From Budorcas taxicolor (lineage: Eukaryota > Chordata > Mammalia > Artiodactyla > Bovidae): a stretch of 64,000 bases of DNA. The stretch covers positions 61,962,724-62,026,723 of the forward strand of contig NC_068935.1 of assembly GCF_023091745.1 (NCBI RefSeq). The letters are read 5' to 3'. Shown in pieces: positions 24,165-35,218 of the stretch. The position numbers and the translations under genes were made by a program. The notes beneath the pieces are model-generated. The model was not told where the DNA came from. It worked only from the letters and a program-made list of their open reading frames with translations, and made no database searches. Every line of letters begins with the position of its first letter. The first letter of the stretch is position 1.

Positions 24165-26222
24165 CTACTGGTGTGACTGAGAAGTCTGCCCGATGCCCTG
24201 TTGGGCACAGGGGTAGAGTTTAGCCTTGTGCCTCTCGGCTGATCTCTTTCTTATTTTCTTCAAGATTTTCTTATCAAAGAGTTCTTTTTCCCGGTAATAC
24301 ACAGGTGGCCCTTGCCGGTACTTTGCTTCTGCCTCCCTGTAGTCCAATCCATCCACTGTAGCAATTGAACAAATGATTGCTTCTGGCAGAAGAACTTCCA
24401 GAAGGAAGCTCACTGGGTCATCTCTCGTCAGAGCCAGCGCTCTCTTGTCTATGTGTTTGTAGATTTCTCGTAAATGTCTTACCACTACATCTAGCTGATC
24501 GTCATCCTCCAGGTATGTTTCAACGCAGATCACGTACCTCTCTGAATTCAGAAATGATTCAAGCCACTTGGATTCTTTCCTGCCTTTGACGATGTCCAGA
24601 AGATGCGGGTCGGCCCCCTTTCTTTTCACGATGAAGTCCACCAGCTTCTGGTTGGCTCGGTCCCGAGCAGCCCTCATCCGGTCAGGGAGGATTCTCTTGC
24701 AGTGCCTCTTTGCAGCCACAGGGGTCTCCTCCTCAGAATCTTCCAGGTCAGAATAATTCACCTTGGGGAAATCCATCTGCAGATCACCTTCTTGAATGGC
24801 TTTCCTCATGGGGTAACTGAGGTCAGCAGCATAATAGTCCAGGAAAGAGCCCACAAAAGACCCGCGAACAAGCCCTTCTCTGTAGCTGGAAATCAGTGAG
24901 AAACACCAGTTCACACTTTCCCCGTATACTTTGCTGGCTCTCTTCATTAGCTTTTCTTTGCCGTTATAATCCAGATGCTTCAACCTTCGAAGAGGAACTT
25001 GAATGCCGCTCTTCTCACAGTGCATGTTGGCCTCAATCAAAAGCACCCTTGCGGTCTGCTCGGTTGGGCTGACACTCGTGACCACGGCTGGCCAAAATGG
25101 GTGATTCTGAAACTTAAACCAGACCAGCATTCCTCTCTCAATGGGACACAGCTCCTCTGGGAACGCCATGCTTGTCAGCTGTCCTGCTTCCTTGCCCTCG
25201 CCCTCCTTGATGGCATTGGTGGGCTTAATAGCCTTTGAGCCAGCTGAGGGCTGAGATTCTTGCCGCTCTTCCTCACACCCTGGGGCCTGCAGCTTCCTTT
25301 TTCTGTTTGCCAGGCGGAATGCATTACACAGGCTCAGGTTAGGGGCACTGGAGGATGCTGCTGCACCTTCCGAGCCTGAGTTGCACGTGCCCTCTCCAGG
25401 GTCAACATTCACCGAGGAGGTAGCACGTTCAGGGGACACAGCCAGGGACTTTGGGCAGGTGTTGTGCGCCCCCTCTTCCAGAGCCTTGGGCACAGTGAGG
25501 ATGAAACCCGGTGTAAATGACGGAAGCACACATCCACCTCTAACATCTACACCCACCTCCTCCACTGTACAGGGCAAGGACATAACTTTTGAGGCGTCCC
25601 CCTTTTCCTTGTCCTCTTTCTCATGGTCATCTTCTGAAAGGGATGGGAAGTTTGGGTGCACCCCGGAGCTCTGAGATGACTCTGTTTGCATTTTGCTTGG
25701 GATCGGGGCGATGGGTGTGCACACCTGTGGCTTGTCTCCATATGGGCCATCCTCCCTCTCTGAAGGTACCACGGGTGATTTGGAGCTTTTCCTTTTCCTC
25801 ACACTCCTCCGTAGGCCCCGACTGGGCTCCTGACACCTTCTACGATGTTGCTTTTGCAGTCTCCTTGGAGACCGCGTCTTGGACTCTGGATCACCCGTGA
25901 CTCTTGCTGGAGTGAAATTTCCATTCTTATGCAGAAGGTCCCAGGCCATTGTAATAGCACATATGTAGGCCATTTCCTCTTCTTCTGGGGCACTGGGCTC
26001 CGGCTGGGCCGCTAGTGAGGTGGAGATGGATTCAATCATGGCCTCCTTTAGGGTCTTTATCTTTGTTTTTTGCACTCTGATTTTTTCATCGACTGAGAGT
26101 ATCTGAACTTCCAGAGAAAGGGCCCTTTTTCTCTTCTGTTGTGGTGAGACGCTGGGTCTGGACAAGACCTTGGCTGGCCAAAAGCGGCCTTTCCAAACGC
26201 ATAGGACATACCTGGTGTCCAT
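24165..26222 (-). CDS. PWWP-domain protein, PWWP3B (MUM1L1) family, intact single-exon CDS
   Basis: 685 codons without interruption. Residues 5-20 (YVLCVWKGRFWPAKVL) match the conserved N terminus of the PWWP3A/PWWP3B family. The PWWP domain spans about 362-425, with HPFWPA at 374-379 and the family's R-V-L-L-I-E-A-N strand after it. The C-terminal family region includes ILPDRMRAARDRAN (511-524), FLLEVLLPEAIICS (606-619) and VDGLDYREAEAKY (623-635). Residues 110-350 are polar and low in order, with basic runs at 119-129 and 141-148 that could be nuclear localisation signals. Length is near the roughly 700 residues usual for the family. PWWP domains bind methylated histone tails and DNA, and PWWP3A acts in chromatin and DNA-damage responses; the role of this copy is inferred. 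The ATG has A at -3 and G at +4. Family members keep the CDS in one exon, so lack of introns does not prove retroposition. It could be the PWWP3B orthologue or an X-linked paralogue; identity to my recollection of human PWWP3B is only moderate, which favours a paralogue. Confidence 0.93.
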   Translation of the reverse strand: MDTRYVLCVWKGRFWPAKVLSRPSVSPQQKRKRALSLEVQILSVDEKIRVQKTKIKTLKEAMIESISTSLAAQPEPSAPEEEEMAYICAITMAWDLLHKNGNFTPARVTGDPESKTRSPRRLQKQHRRRCQEPSRGLRRSVRKRKSSKSPVVPSEREDGPYGDKPQVCTPIAPIPSKMQTESSQSSGVHPNFPSLSEDDHEKEDKEKGDASKVMSLPCTVEEVGVDVRGGCVLPSFTPGFILTVPKALEEGAHNTCPKSLAVSPERATSSVNVDPGEGTCNSGSEGAAASSSAPNLSLCNAFRLANRKRKLQAPGCEEERQESQPSAGSKAIKPTNAIKEGEGKEAGQLTSMAFPEELCPIERGMLVWFKFQNHPFWPAVVTSVSPTEQTARVLLIEANMHCEKSGIQVPLRRLKHLDYNGKEKLMKRASKVYGESVNWCFSLISSYREGLVRGSFVGSFLDYYAADLSYPMRKAIQEGDLQMDFPKVNYSDLEDSEEETPVAAKRHCKRILPDRMRAARDRANQKLVDFIVKRKGADPHLLDIVKGRKESKWLESFLNSERYVICVETYLEDDDQLDVVVRHLREIYKHIDKRALALTRDDPVSFLLEVLLPEAIICSIATVDGLDYREAEAKYRQGPPVYYREKELFDKKILKKIRKRSAERHKAKLYPCAQQGIGQTSQSHQ

Positions 26223-26667
26223 CGTGATTCAACTTGGGCACCAAGGATTAGTTAGCTGAGGCTGACGGGTCTGGCCGTCATACCCACAGCTACGGCAGGT
26301 CTCCCTTAAACAGTGTGCTTGCCCACAGTCTTTGCCTATGACTACAAAGCATTAACAGCTTGTGCAGCCTGTGCTTTTCTGCCCGAATCTTTGAAAGATG
26401 CTTTTCGATGGCCTAGAATGGAGAATACTAGAATATGGAAAAGAAGAAAAGAGTCAGGACGGGTTGGGGAGAGGGACATATGCCTTTTGTGAAAGTGGAA
26501 GGCTTGGTCAAAGAGCATTAATGAGAGATAAAGCAAGGAAGTATTAAGGCTATTTATCCATGTGCCTAGGGGTTAGAGACATGGCAGATACGTGAGGAGA
26601 AAATACCAAGGGTACCGGAGGAGTTTTATAAGCCCTCCAAACCCAACACCTTGCCTTATTTGTTACT

Positions 26668-26878
26668 GTGTGTGTGTTAGTCACTCAGTCCTGTCCGACT
26701 CTTTGTGATCCCAAAGACTTAGCCCACCAGACTCTTCTGTCTACGGAATTCTCCAGGCAAGAATACTGGAGTGGGTTGCCATTCCCATCTTCAGGGGATC
26801 TTCCTGACCTAGGGATAAAACCCTGATCTTCTGCACTGCAGGCAGATTCTTTGCCATCTGAGCGACCAGGAAAGCCCT
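26668..26878 (-). mobile_element. Bov-tA type SINE with target duplication and empty paralogous site
   Basis: Complete minus-strand SINE, from tail (TAGTCACTCAGTCCTGTCC) to tRNA-like head (CATCTGAGCGACCAGG). The 11-bp duplication TATTTGTTACT lies at 26657-26667 and 26879-26889. The paralogous segment near 42835 is uninterrupted, so this insertion came after the inverted duplication. Confidence 0.95.
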
Positions 26879-26925
26879 ATTTGTTACTACTGTGCATAAA
26901 AGGGCAATCATGTGGGGAGGCGGGG

Positions 26926-27292
26926 ATATCATGACTGGGACCTTGTTTGTGTCACTGGACATCCTGTGCCTTGTGTACTCCTTGGGGCATATCCCAGGAG
27001 AACGCTTCACTTTTTCTTTCCTAGGGAGCCAGTGCCCCACTGCCTGTGCACCCAGGGGAGCCAGAGGTGACCACCAGCATACAGATATATTGGGTGTCAG
27101 CACATTGCTATATTAAATAGCACGAGCTTGGAATCCAGAGGTGCATAGAGAACTGATTCCAGATGAAATGTTTAGGAAAAGGGGAAGAGCTTACCCCTGG
27201 CATGCAGATCTTGGCAGGTGTGGTTCTGAAACTGGATCTGTTGATTCTCAGACTCAGACTGCACATCTGTCAGACCCTTCGCCCTGCTTGGT
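26926..27292 (+). pseudogene. Broken copy of the unidentified frame at 42420-42935
   Basis: Paralogous to the 171-codon minus-strand frame on the other side of the inverted repeat. The left copy keeps recognisable stretches (VCVTGHPVP, YWVSAHCY, HELGIQRCIEN). It has a one-base deletion near 27033, in the run of C after GAGCCAGTG, and two in-frame stops near 27117 and 27150. The intact copy has none of these. I do not recognise the protein. Confidence 0.5.
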
Positions 27293-27623
27293 GCTTCTGA
27301 AGTGCACAGAGTTCTCTCAGGGGTCAAACAGCATCAACTGTACAGACCCAGGACATGAGCACCTCCAAAGTGGATCTAGAAAATGCAAAAGAAGATAGGA
27401 AATTAAGCCACTGAACCAGGGATTGGTTCATCATGCTTCCTTCCCCAAGTCTGGAATGCATGCCACTCTGAAACAGAAATGTTAGTTAAATCTCACTTAT
27501 AATGTGGGAGTCACATTTATTTCTCCCTTCTGTTGCATTTTGAAATACTTCCACGGTAAGCTACTGACTTTCTGCCACTCCCTCCTATCTCAGAGGAGTG
27601 GAGACAACCAGCTCCATGAGAGC

Positions 27624-28094
27624 CTTCATCTGCCCTGAGTACATAGGTTTAGTAGGAGCAGCCACAAAAGACCCTGAATTGCCAAAGCAACCTTAAGAAG
27701 GGTTGAATAGCCAAAGAAACCTTGAAAAAGGAGCCTCAGGAATCAGGCTCCCTGATTTCAGACGACACTACAAAGCTACGGTCATCAAACCGGTATGGTA
27801 CTGGCATGAAAATGGAAACACAAACCAGTGGAACAGAAGACAGAGCCCTGAACAGGTAGCCTTGGTAGTTCATCTGCCCTGAACACATAGTTTTAGTAGG
27901 AGCAGCCACAGAAGACCCTGAATCACCAAAGCAACCTTGAGATAGAAGGGTTGGATCGCTAAAGCAACCTTCAGAAAGGAGCCTCAGGAATCAGGCTCCC
28001 TGATCTCAGATGACTCTACAAAGCTATGGTCATCAAACAGGTATGGTACTGGCACAAAAACAGACACACAGACCAGTGGAACAAAAGACAGAGC
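27624..28094 (+). repeat. Local tandem duplication, unit about 245 bp
   Basis: Two direct copies begin TTCATCTGCCCTGA at 27624 and 27869 and both end AGACAGAGCC. Each joins a unique-looking part (TTTAGTAGGAGCAGCCACA) to an L1 ORF2 piece (CAGGAATCAGGCTCCCTGAT). The right side of the inverted repeat has one copy near 41930-42095, so the duplication occurred on the left side, or one unit was lost on the right. The two units differ at many positions, so this is not recent. Confidence 0.85.
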
Positions 28095-28179
28095 CAAGAA
28101 ATACAGCCCGGTGCATACGGTCAATTCACGTATGACAAAGGAGGCAAGGGTAGATTGTCACTGAACATCACCAAGTCCA

Positions 28180-29191
28180 TGTGCCCAACACACAACAAGG
28201 CCAAACAATACTCAAACACTGGAGCTTGGAACAGAGAAAAGTTTATTATAAGGCCATGCGAGGAGATGGGTGGCTCATGCCCTATAAACCCCAATGTTAC
28301 TGAAAGCTTTCATCAGAGCTCTTTTAAAAGCACTAGTTGAGGGAGGGACGTGGTTAGTTGTTACAAACTTCTTGTCAGAGCCTCTGTTCTTGAGGTCAGG
28401 TCATGGTCAGATGAGGTGTTCCTATAAATCTCTACCAAACAAATGTTATTCTCTGTCCCGATATGAAAGGGCAATGTCCCAAGGAGCAACTTTCACCCTC
28501 CAAGGTCCTGGGCCTGGCTAAGAGGAGGCAGAGCTCAGCCAGTAACTCCCTCAGGGCCAGGTCGCCAGACCCTCCTCATCTGTCATCGCTGAAGGAGCCA
28601 GGTGTCCAACCCAAGTGGCCCCTCAGTCTCCTCAGGACTCCCCAAGGGGGAGAGACCAGGTCCCACAGACAGCAACCGAGGCTGACTGCCACTGCTACGG
28701 GATCAAAGAGATAAGGACAGGGGAGAGGTTCACTGCTTGCCTCAAAGGCTAGTGAGGGGCCTTGGTGAGGGCTCTGGAGCCGTACAGGACACATCACCCA
28801 GCCTGTTCTCTGGGGTTCCAGCTAAGGCCAGGTGAGCTGGAGGGCCTCAGGGAGAAGGCCCAGAGCCGCCTCTTACCTCACTCTTCACTTCACTGACCAC
28901 CACTCCACTGTTGTCTGAATCCTGTCACTAAGCATCCTTTCTTAACAGTTGGTAGCTTGTGGGTGGGGCCCACTGCTGCGTTGTCCAATGACTGAGCAGG
29001 ACCACTGTGGCACCAGTGGCTGAGCAGGACCACTAACTGTCGCTCATTGCCAGTTGGTTGCCAATGGGCAGGGCCCACTATGGCACCGAGCAAGGGCTGA
29101 GCAGGACCCATTGCCTGGTAACAGGGTGCAGAGTAATAATGCAGAGCGACGGCTGCTGTGCTAGGGGCTGAACTCACTGTGTTCTGTTACA
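28180..29191 (-). mobile_element. Endogenous-retrovirus-type LTR, about 1.0 kb
   Basis: On the minus strand the block starts TGTAACAGAACACAG, preceded by a purine-rich tract (AAAGAAAAGGGGAGAA at 29192-29207) typical of a polypurine primer site. It ends at about 28180 in GGGCACA. An AATAAA signal lies near 28240, in the position expected upstream of the LTR end. The U3 part has three imperfect direct repeats of a GCTGAGCAGGACC core at about 28990-29120. The neighbouring 29.2-33.5 kb could be its internal region, but I recognise no gag, pol or env there and no second LTR. Boundaries are approximate. Confidence 0.65.
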
Positions 29192-29207
29192 ATTCTCCCC
29201 TTTTCTT

Positions 29208-32200
29208 TGATACTCCTCAGTCTTGAGGATAACACATGAGTATGTTTAAACTTGGCCGAGGAATTTGTGTTTAGGGTGTCTGGGTTTCAACCTCCAATTC
29301 CGTTTCATCCTTCCCCAAGGCTTTCAGGGAATGTGGCAACAACCTGTCTAGCAGTTTCCTGTTGAAGTGGGGCATAGTCCTATCTTGACTGGGGAATTGA
29401 TACCAAGTTATAAATACTCCCAAGTTCCAAGTCCTCAATTCGAGTTTTATATAAGAAAGATTTTGTATAAAGGATTCAGGAGAATGAAAACCAGCCTGAA
29501 AACCAGCCTGGACCTGAATTCAGGAGAATAAGCCTGAAAACCAGTCTGGAGAGACGTGTTGTCTGGTAGCCAGACTTGCAGAAGTATAATATACCAAATT
29601 ATTTTAGGTCATGAGTAACTTAAGGGGCATGGCTTCTGAATATCTGGAAAACATAGATCAAAATCAGTAATATTCGAGACAGAGACCTTAGCCATTATAA
29701 TCATATACACCAGTTGACTCAGTAACCAAGCCTTCTGTTACGCTCATCAAAGTGAAAAGGAGCCAGAACTGGGGTAAGAACAACACATGTCACAAAGACC
29801 CTGGCAAAATGGTATTTGGTAATGGAGGGCCATCCTCTTTTTGCTCTAAAGGCATCACCGCTTGCCCTGAGTTGCTTACTTTTTCTCATTTTACCTTCAC
29901 GCCCCCAAGGGATTGTTCTCAATAGAGCTGTGTTATTTCAAGGGGCAAAGTAAGCAATCCTTGGTTTTAGGCGTTCATTGTATTTCACGAAAGCCAGGTT
30001 TTTCGAAAGCCAGTACTTCATAACTCACTTAATTAAGCAGCTAACAGTTCCTCTTTCACTGTTCATTCTTAAGTACTAGCATATAGCACAGTCTAAATCC
30101 CCTCTCCCTTCAAGGGTAAGTGTCAATGTAAGATTGTCTTGTCACTTTGCTGATTCTGCTGCAGACCGCCCTAGGTCCACTGTGGCTGCCAGTGAGAGGG
30201 AAAATTTGCTTCTCCTACCAGTTTGATAAAAATTTCTTAACCAAATTCAGCGATATATCTGACCTATGTCTGTTTAAAAGACCTTCCTATGAATTTGCAT
30301 GAAGATTAAGCAGTTTTGCAAAGCACAGCTTAACTGTCTATTAAAGACTTAAAAGGCAAGGTTGAAGATCTGATCACAATGTGTTGACAAAGAAGCTGAA
30401 TCAAGTTGCTGTGGTAGAACCAGAATTATGGCTGATAGATTATACCAGGACATATAGTAAACTTTACCCATACAGTATAATCTTGGAAGGCTTATCACCC
30501 TTTGGAAATACTTCCCATGTAATTCAACATATCAAATGAAACTAATTCAATATTCCTCCTTCAGATGCCTTAAGGGCTCCCTAAACCAATCCATTCTGAA
30601 GGAGATCAGCCCTGGGATTTCTTTGGAAGGAATGATGCTAAAGTTGAAACTCCAGTACTTTGGCCACCTCATGCGAAGAGTTGACTCATTGGAAAAGACT
30701 CTGATGCTGGGAGGGATTGGGGGCAGGAGGAGAAGGGGACGACAGAGGATGAGATGGCTGGATGGCATCACTGACTCGATGGACGTGAGTCTGAGTGAAC
30801 CCCGGGAGTTGGTGATGGACAGGGAGGCCTGGCGTGCTGCGATTCATGGGGTCGCCAAGTGTCGGACACGACTGAGCGACTGAACTGAACTGAACTGAAC
30901 TGAACTGAAAGAACCGTAAAGTCAGCTGGACGTCAAAAGAAATTTAATTAAAATTTGGCATTTGGGAAGTCTGTCAAAAAGTCCCAAAACACTTGGTCAA
31001 ATAAGGTCATTGGTCACTGTAAGACAGTGCAAATATAATCTAAAGGTTACATAAATTATGGCACAAGATCTGGCACTCAATAAATACTTAATAAATGGAT
31101 GACTGAAGGATAAATGCAGTGAGATTAGTTAATACTGCCATCACCTACATCTTCACTAGCAATCTTGTAAAGTAATTGAGCCCAGATTCCTCCAAGTTTC
31201 TCCTCCCGATGTGGATCTTTGCTTAGTGGCTGAAGGTTTTAGAGGAAACCTGAAATGCTCATGACTATAGGTTCAAAGGAATCTCCTCTGAAAATACATG
31301 TTGGTATTATCTCATCTTGGGAGATTAAATCTCCTTTAAGCAACAGCATTTTTCTCTAGCGCTGGCTGCACGAAAGCTTTCCAGCAGTATAAGTTTCTGA
31401 AGCAGTGCTTATTCTGGCAACAAAGGAGAAATCCTTAATGGGCAGATCATAGGCAACTATTTTCTGACAAGGAGGCACATGTCAAAACTGTATGTCAGGA
31501 GGATACTACTGAGCGATAATGCTGAAGCTGATCTCTTTGGGAAATTTGTCTCAGCCATAGGAATGACTGCCCTTTTAAAGCAAAACAGAAACAGAAACAG
31601 AAACAAAAAAACAGCATCTGGCATCAAGTCTGCAATTCCAAACATTCTATGCTATTAGTCACTGCAAGATTAATTCCCGGCCCAATGCTTGCTTTTTCTA
31701 TCATAAATTTTATACATGCAGAAAATTTGAAAGAAGAAAGCAAAATCATTCACCATTCAAAGAGAGTCAGCATTAAAATCTGGAGAATTTCCCTCTTGTC
31801 ATTTTTCTATGAATATTTTAGCATAATGATGTTTGTGTATTATATGTAAAGAGTTTACATTCTGAGTTTTTCCAGTTTAATGTGATAACATAGCAGTACA
31901 TTGCAGTTCTCCACGTTTTGTTTTTGCAAATTACCCACAGATATTAGTGAGATCCATTTACCAAAGTTTAATCTAATCTCAGCCTGACCATGTATAAAAC
32001 TCCTTTATTTTTACTCAAAACATATATCCTACTTCCCTACTATATACTGATAATTTTTTTCCTTTATTCTTAGTAGCTTTAATTACATATTTAGATTCAA
32101 ACCCTCGACTCTTAAACGCCTTAATTTTTATTGAAAACTAAGAGGCAAGTAATTGTGAACTGTTTGTCATACCAGTATTTTCTGACTGGAACCTTATGCT

Positions 32201-33530
32201 TTGGTTTTCCTCTCCTAAGAAGGCAGAGGTTGGTAAACTTAGATTTGTCCAGCAACCAATGTTCCAATATTTTATCCTATTTGAAATGTGACCCAGATAG
32301 TCAATGAATTCTTGCCATTTAACTTGGATCACTTTCAAGTTTCCAAAATCTGGAGAAAGCTATTTTAGGTAGACTTAATATTTCATCATATCAAGTTATT
32401 GATATTTTCTTGTTGACACATTTGCAACAGATATAAGGTCTTATTTGATCTCCAACAAACCCAAGTACAACAGTTGTGTTACATTTAGAAAACCAACAAA
32501 CTTAAGCTAGCTTCAATACCAGATATCAATTCAGTACTGAATATTTCCCAGATCAAGAGGTTTGACATCCATTTTGGTCAATTTTCTAAATATTATGAAG
32601 TATTTAATTTGTAAGCACTGTTAGTTTTGAGTCAGTTAAGTGGTGCTCATTTACAAGTTAACTCAGAAGGATTATTACCCAAAATGGTCCCATTCTGGAG
32701 AATGCACCTCAAGGGGCTGCATTCAGGAAACAAATCTGAGTTTCCTATAGCCAGCACACTTATACACAAGACAAATACACACACACACAAAGAACAGAAA
32801 CTAATTCCTGCAGGGCAAAAACAAAAGGGTGGAGTTCAACAATTCCCTCTACTTTTTCAAACAAAGATTCCTCTTATTAAAAACAAACAACGTGAAAATG
32901 GAAAGACAGGGAATCATGACCACACGTGTCACAGCAATTCACCTGACAAACACATAGTCAAAACTAACAGTGAGGGAAAGTTAAATTTACTTAGTTAACT
33001 TCATGCTTTCTCCTGGAAATATTTTTATTTTCTCAATGTCAGAATTCTGAAAAAAGTATTTCATCAAGCCAACTTTTTTCCAACTGCCTATGCAAAAAGA
33101 ACCAGTTTTGGAATTTCAGACATTTCATCTTAACCAATTTTTCCCTCACCATAGTCTAAAGAAGATAGTGGCTACGCAGTGTTAAAAAAAAAAATCACCT
33201 TTCTCATACCTTAGGCTGACTATAGGATGGAACAGAGCTCTGATTATCGCAGCAGGTATTATCAAATACCGAACAAACAAATGTAATGCAAAACAAGCTT
33301 GAGTGACTTACCCTAGGTGATACCAAATGTGGACCATAGTTCTGGATGTCTGTCTGCTCCAAACAGCCTCCTGCACTGGGGGGTGGGGAGCAGCTGGCGC
33401 CTGTCAGGGAGAGTCCCTCCTGGTTACACAGAGCAAAATAAACTTAGGCAGCTCTGCTAGAAACTTGGGAAGTGGCTGCCTCTGGTCAAGTTCAGTCTGC
33501 CACGGGCAACTGCCACGGTTGCCATAAATT
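29208..33530. other. AT-rich block without recognised coding sequence
   Basis: Between the LTR and the resumption of the inverted-repeat sequence at about 33540 lies 4.3 kb with no match on the right side of the repeat. It contains a BovB tail (30583-30905) and short simple repeats such as (AC)n near 32777. If the LTR belongs to a provirus this would be its decayed internal region, but no retroviral protein motif is visible on either strand. Otherwise it is unrelated DNA brought in by rearrangement. Confidence 0.4.
30583..30905 (+). mobile_element. BovB 3'-end fragment
   Basis: About 320 bp of plus-strand BovB 3' end, from the sequence for NQSILKEISPGISLEG to the tail with several ACTGA repeats. 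The sequence is close to the family consensus and keeps an open frame, suggesting a young insertion. Confidence 0.92.
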
Positions 33531-33539
33531 GAGAAAGAA

Positions 33540-34150
33540 GGGGAGAGCCTCAGGAATCAGGCTCCATGATTTCAGATGACACTACAAAGCTACCATCATC
33601 AAACAGGCATGGTATTGGCATGAAAACAGACACACAGACCAGTGGAACAGAAGAGGGAGCCTAGAAACAGAGCCCGGTGTATATGGTCAATTCATCTATG
33701 TCATAGGAGGCAAGGGTACAAGACCGGGAAAAGATGGCCTGTTCAACAGGTGCTGTTGGAGAAACTGGACAGCTACATGCAAAAGGATCAAACTGGACCA
33801 TTTTCTTACACAAAAATGGATTAAATGTATGGCCTGAAACCATAAAACTCCTAGAAGGAAACATAAGCCATAAGCTCTTTGACATTGGGAATGACAGTGA
33901 TGTTTCTGGATAGAGGCCAAAAGCAAAAGCAATGAAGCAAAAGTCCCAAGGATATAATGTACAGGATAGAGAATAGAGTCAATCACATCGTAATAACTCT
34001 GTATGGTAGCAGGAGGAAACTAGACTTGTCGTGGGGATCACGGAGTAATGTACAAAAACACAGAATTACTAAGTCCTGCACCTGAAATGAATATAATACT
34101 GTGTGTCACAATTCAATAAGTGAGCTTTAATGGCACTAGTGTGCATATGC

Positions 34151-34200
<50 letters not shown>

Positions 34201-34303
34201 CACACACAGGACCCATAGTGTTTGCTTGTGTGCTTTCTTGGGCTTCTAAACTAATACTGAGTGGACTTTCACAGACTCTGAAACATCAGAGACCAGACAC
34301 TGT
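33540..34303 (+). repeat. Older inverted repeat, left side, middle segment (L1 3' end)
   Basis: Matches the reverse complement of about 41305-42010. It consists of an old L1 ORF2 end and 3' UTR (GGAATCAGGCTCC through AACTCTGTATGGTAGCAGGAGG) followed by about 100 unique bases. Visual identity to the right side is about 80-90%. A long (GT)n run at 34152-34198 corresponds to a much shorter (AC)n on the right. Confidence 0.8.
34152..34198 (+). repeat. (GT)n microsatellite
   Basis: About 23 uninterrupted GT dinucleotides. The paralogous site near 41410 has only a few CA units, so the array expanded on this side or contracted on the other. Confidence 0.95.
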
Positions 34304-35205
34304 ATGCAGAGTACATCTGGTGAAATGCTGAGCTGGATGTAGCACAAGCTAAAAACAAGATTGCTGGGAGAAATATCAATCACCTCAGATACGCAGATGA
34401 CACCACCCCTATGGCAGAAAGCGAAGAGGAACTGAGGAGCCTCTTCATGAAAGTGAAAGAGGAGAGTGAAAAAGCCGGCTTAAAACTCAACATTCAAAAA
34501 ACAAAGATCATGGCATCCGGTCCCATCACATCATGGCAAATAGATGGGGAAACAATGGAAATAGTGACAGACTTTATTTTCTTGGGCTCCAAAATCACTG
34601 CAGATGGTGACTGCAGCCATGAAGTTAAAGACACTTCCTCCTTGGAAGAAAAGCTATGACCAACCTAGACAGCATGTTTTAAAGCAGAGACATTATTTTG
34701 CCAACAACAGTCCATCTAGTCAAAGCTATGGTTTCTCCTGTAGTCATATATGGATGTGAGAGTCAGACCATAAAGAAGGCTGAGTGCTAATGAACTGATG
34801 CTTTTGAACTGTGCCAACGGATGCCAAAGAACTGTGGTTTTGGAGAAGACTTCTGAGAGTCTCTTGGATTGCAAGAAGACCAAACTATTCAATCCTAAAG
34901 GAAATCAATCCTGAATATTCATTGGAAGGACTGATGCTGAAGCTGAGGCTCCAATAGTTTGGCCACCTGATGGGAAGAGCCAACTCTTTGAAGAAGACCC
35001 TGATGCTGGGAAAGATTGAAGGCAGGAGAAGAAGGGGACAACAGGGGATGAGATGGCTGAATGTCATCACTGACTCAAGGGACATGAGTTTGAGCAAGTT
35101 CCGGGAGATGGGGAAGGACAGGGAAACCTGGAATGCTGCAGTCCATGGGGTGGCAAAGAGCCCAACACGACTGAGTGACTGAACAACAACAACAACAACA
35201 ACAGA
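34304..35205 (+). mobile_element. Older BovB fragment, 3' part
   Basis: A plus-strand BovB from the RT YADD box (DTTPMAESEEEL follows it near 34411) to the 3' end, closing with an (AAC)n run. It has frame breaks, extra bases and many substitutions. It is flanked by AGACACTGTA-like repeats (about 34294-34303 and 35208-35217), and the right side of the inverted repeat has the uninterrupted site near 41300. It therefore inserted after the inverted duplication, or was lost cleanly from the other side. Confidence 0.88.
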
Positions 35206-35218
35206 CACTGTAGATACA

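Larger units (their letters stand above)
26490..27640 (+). repeat. Older inverted repeat, left side, outer segment
   Basis: This segment matches the reverse complement of 42090-43011. Identity is uneven by eye: about 95% around 27290-27640 and lower around 26490-27290. The left copy carries a SINE at 26668-26878 that the right copy lacks; the right copy carries a SINE at 43012-43216 where the match ends. The PWWP gene begins 268 bases beyond the outer end and has no counterpart on the right side. Confidence 0.85.

Noticed and set aside
26223..26400. Coding exon upstream of the PWWP start codon
   Set aside because: No in-frame extension or convincing splice acceptor was seen. The family normally has the whole CDS in one exon, so any upstream exon is expected to be non-coding.
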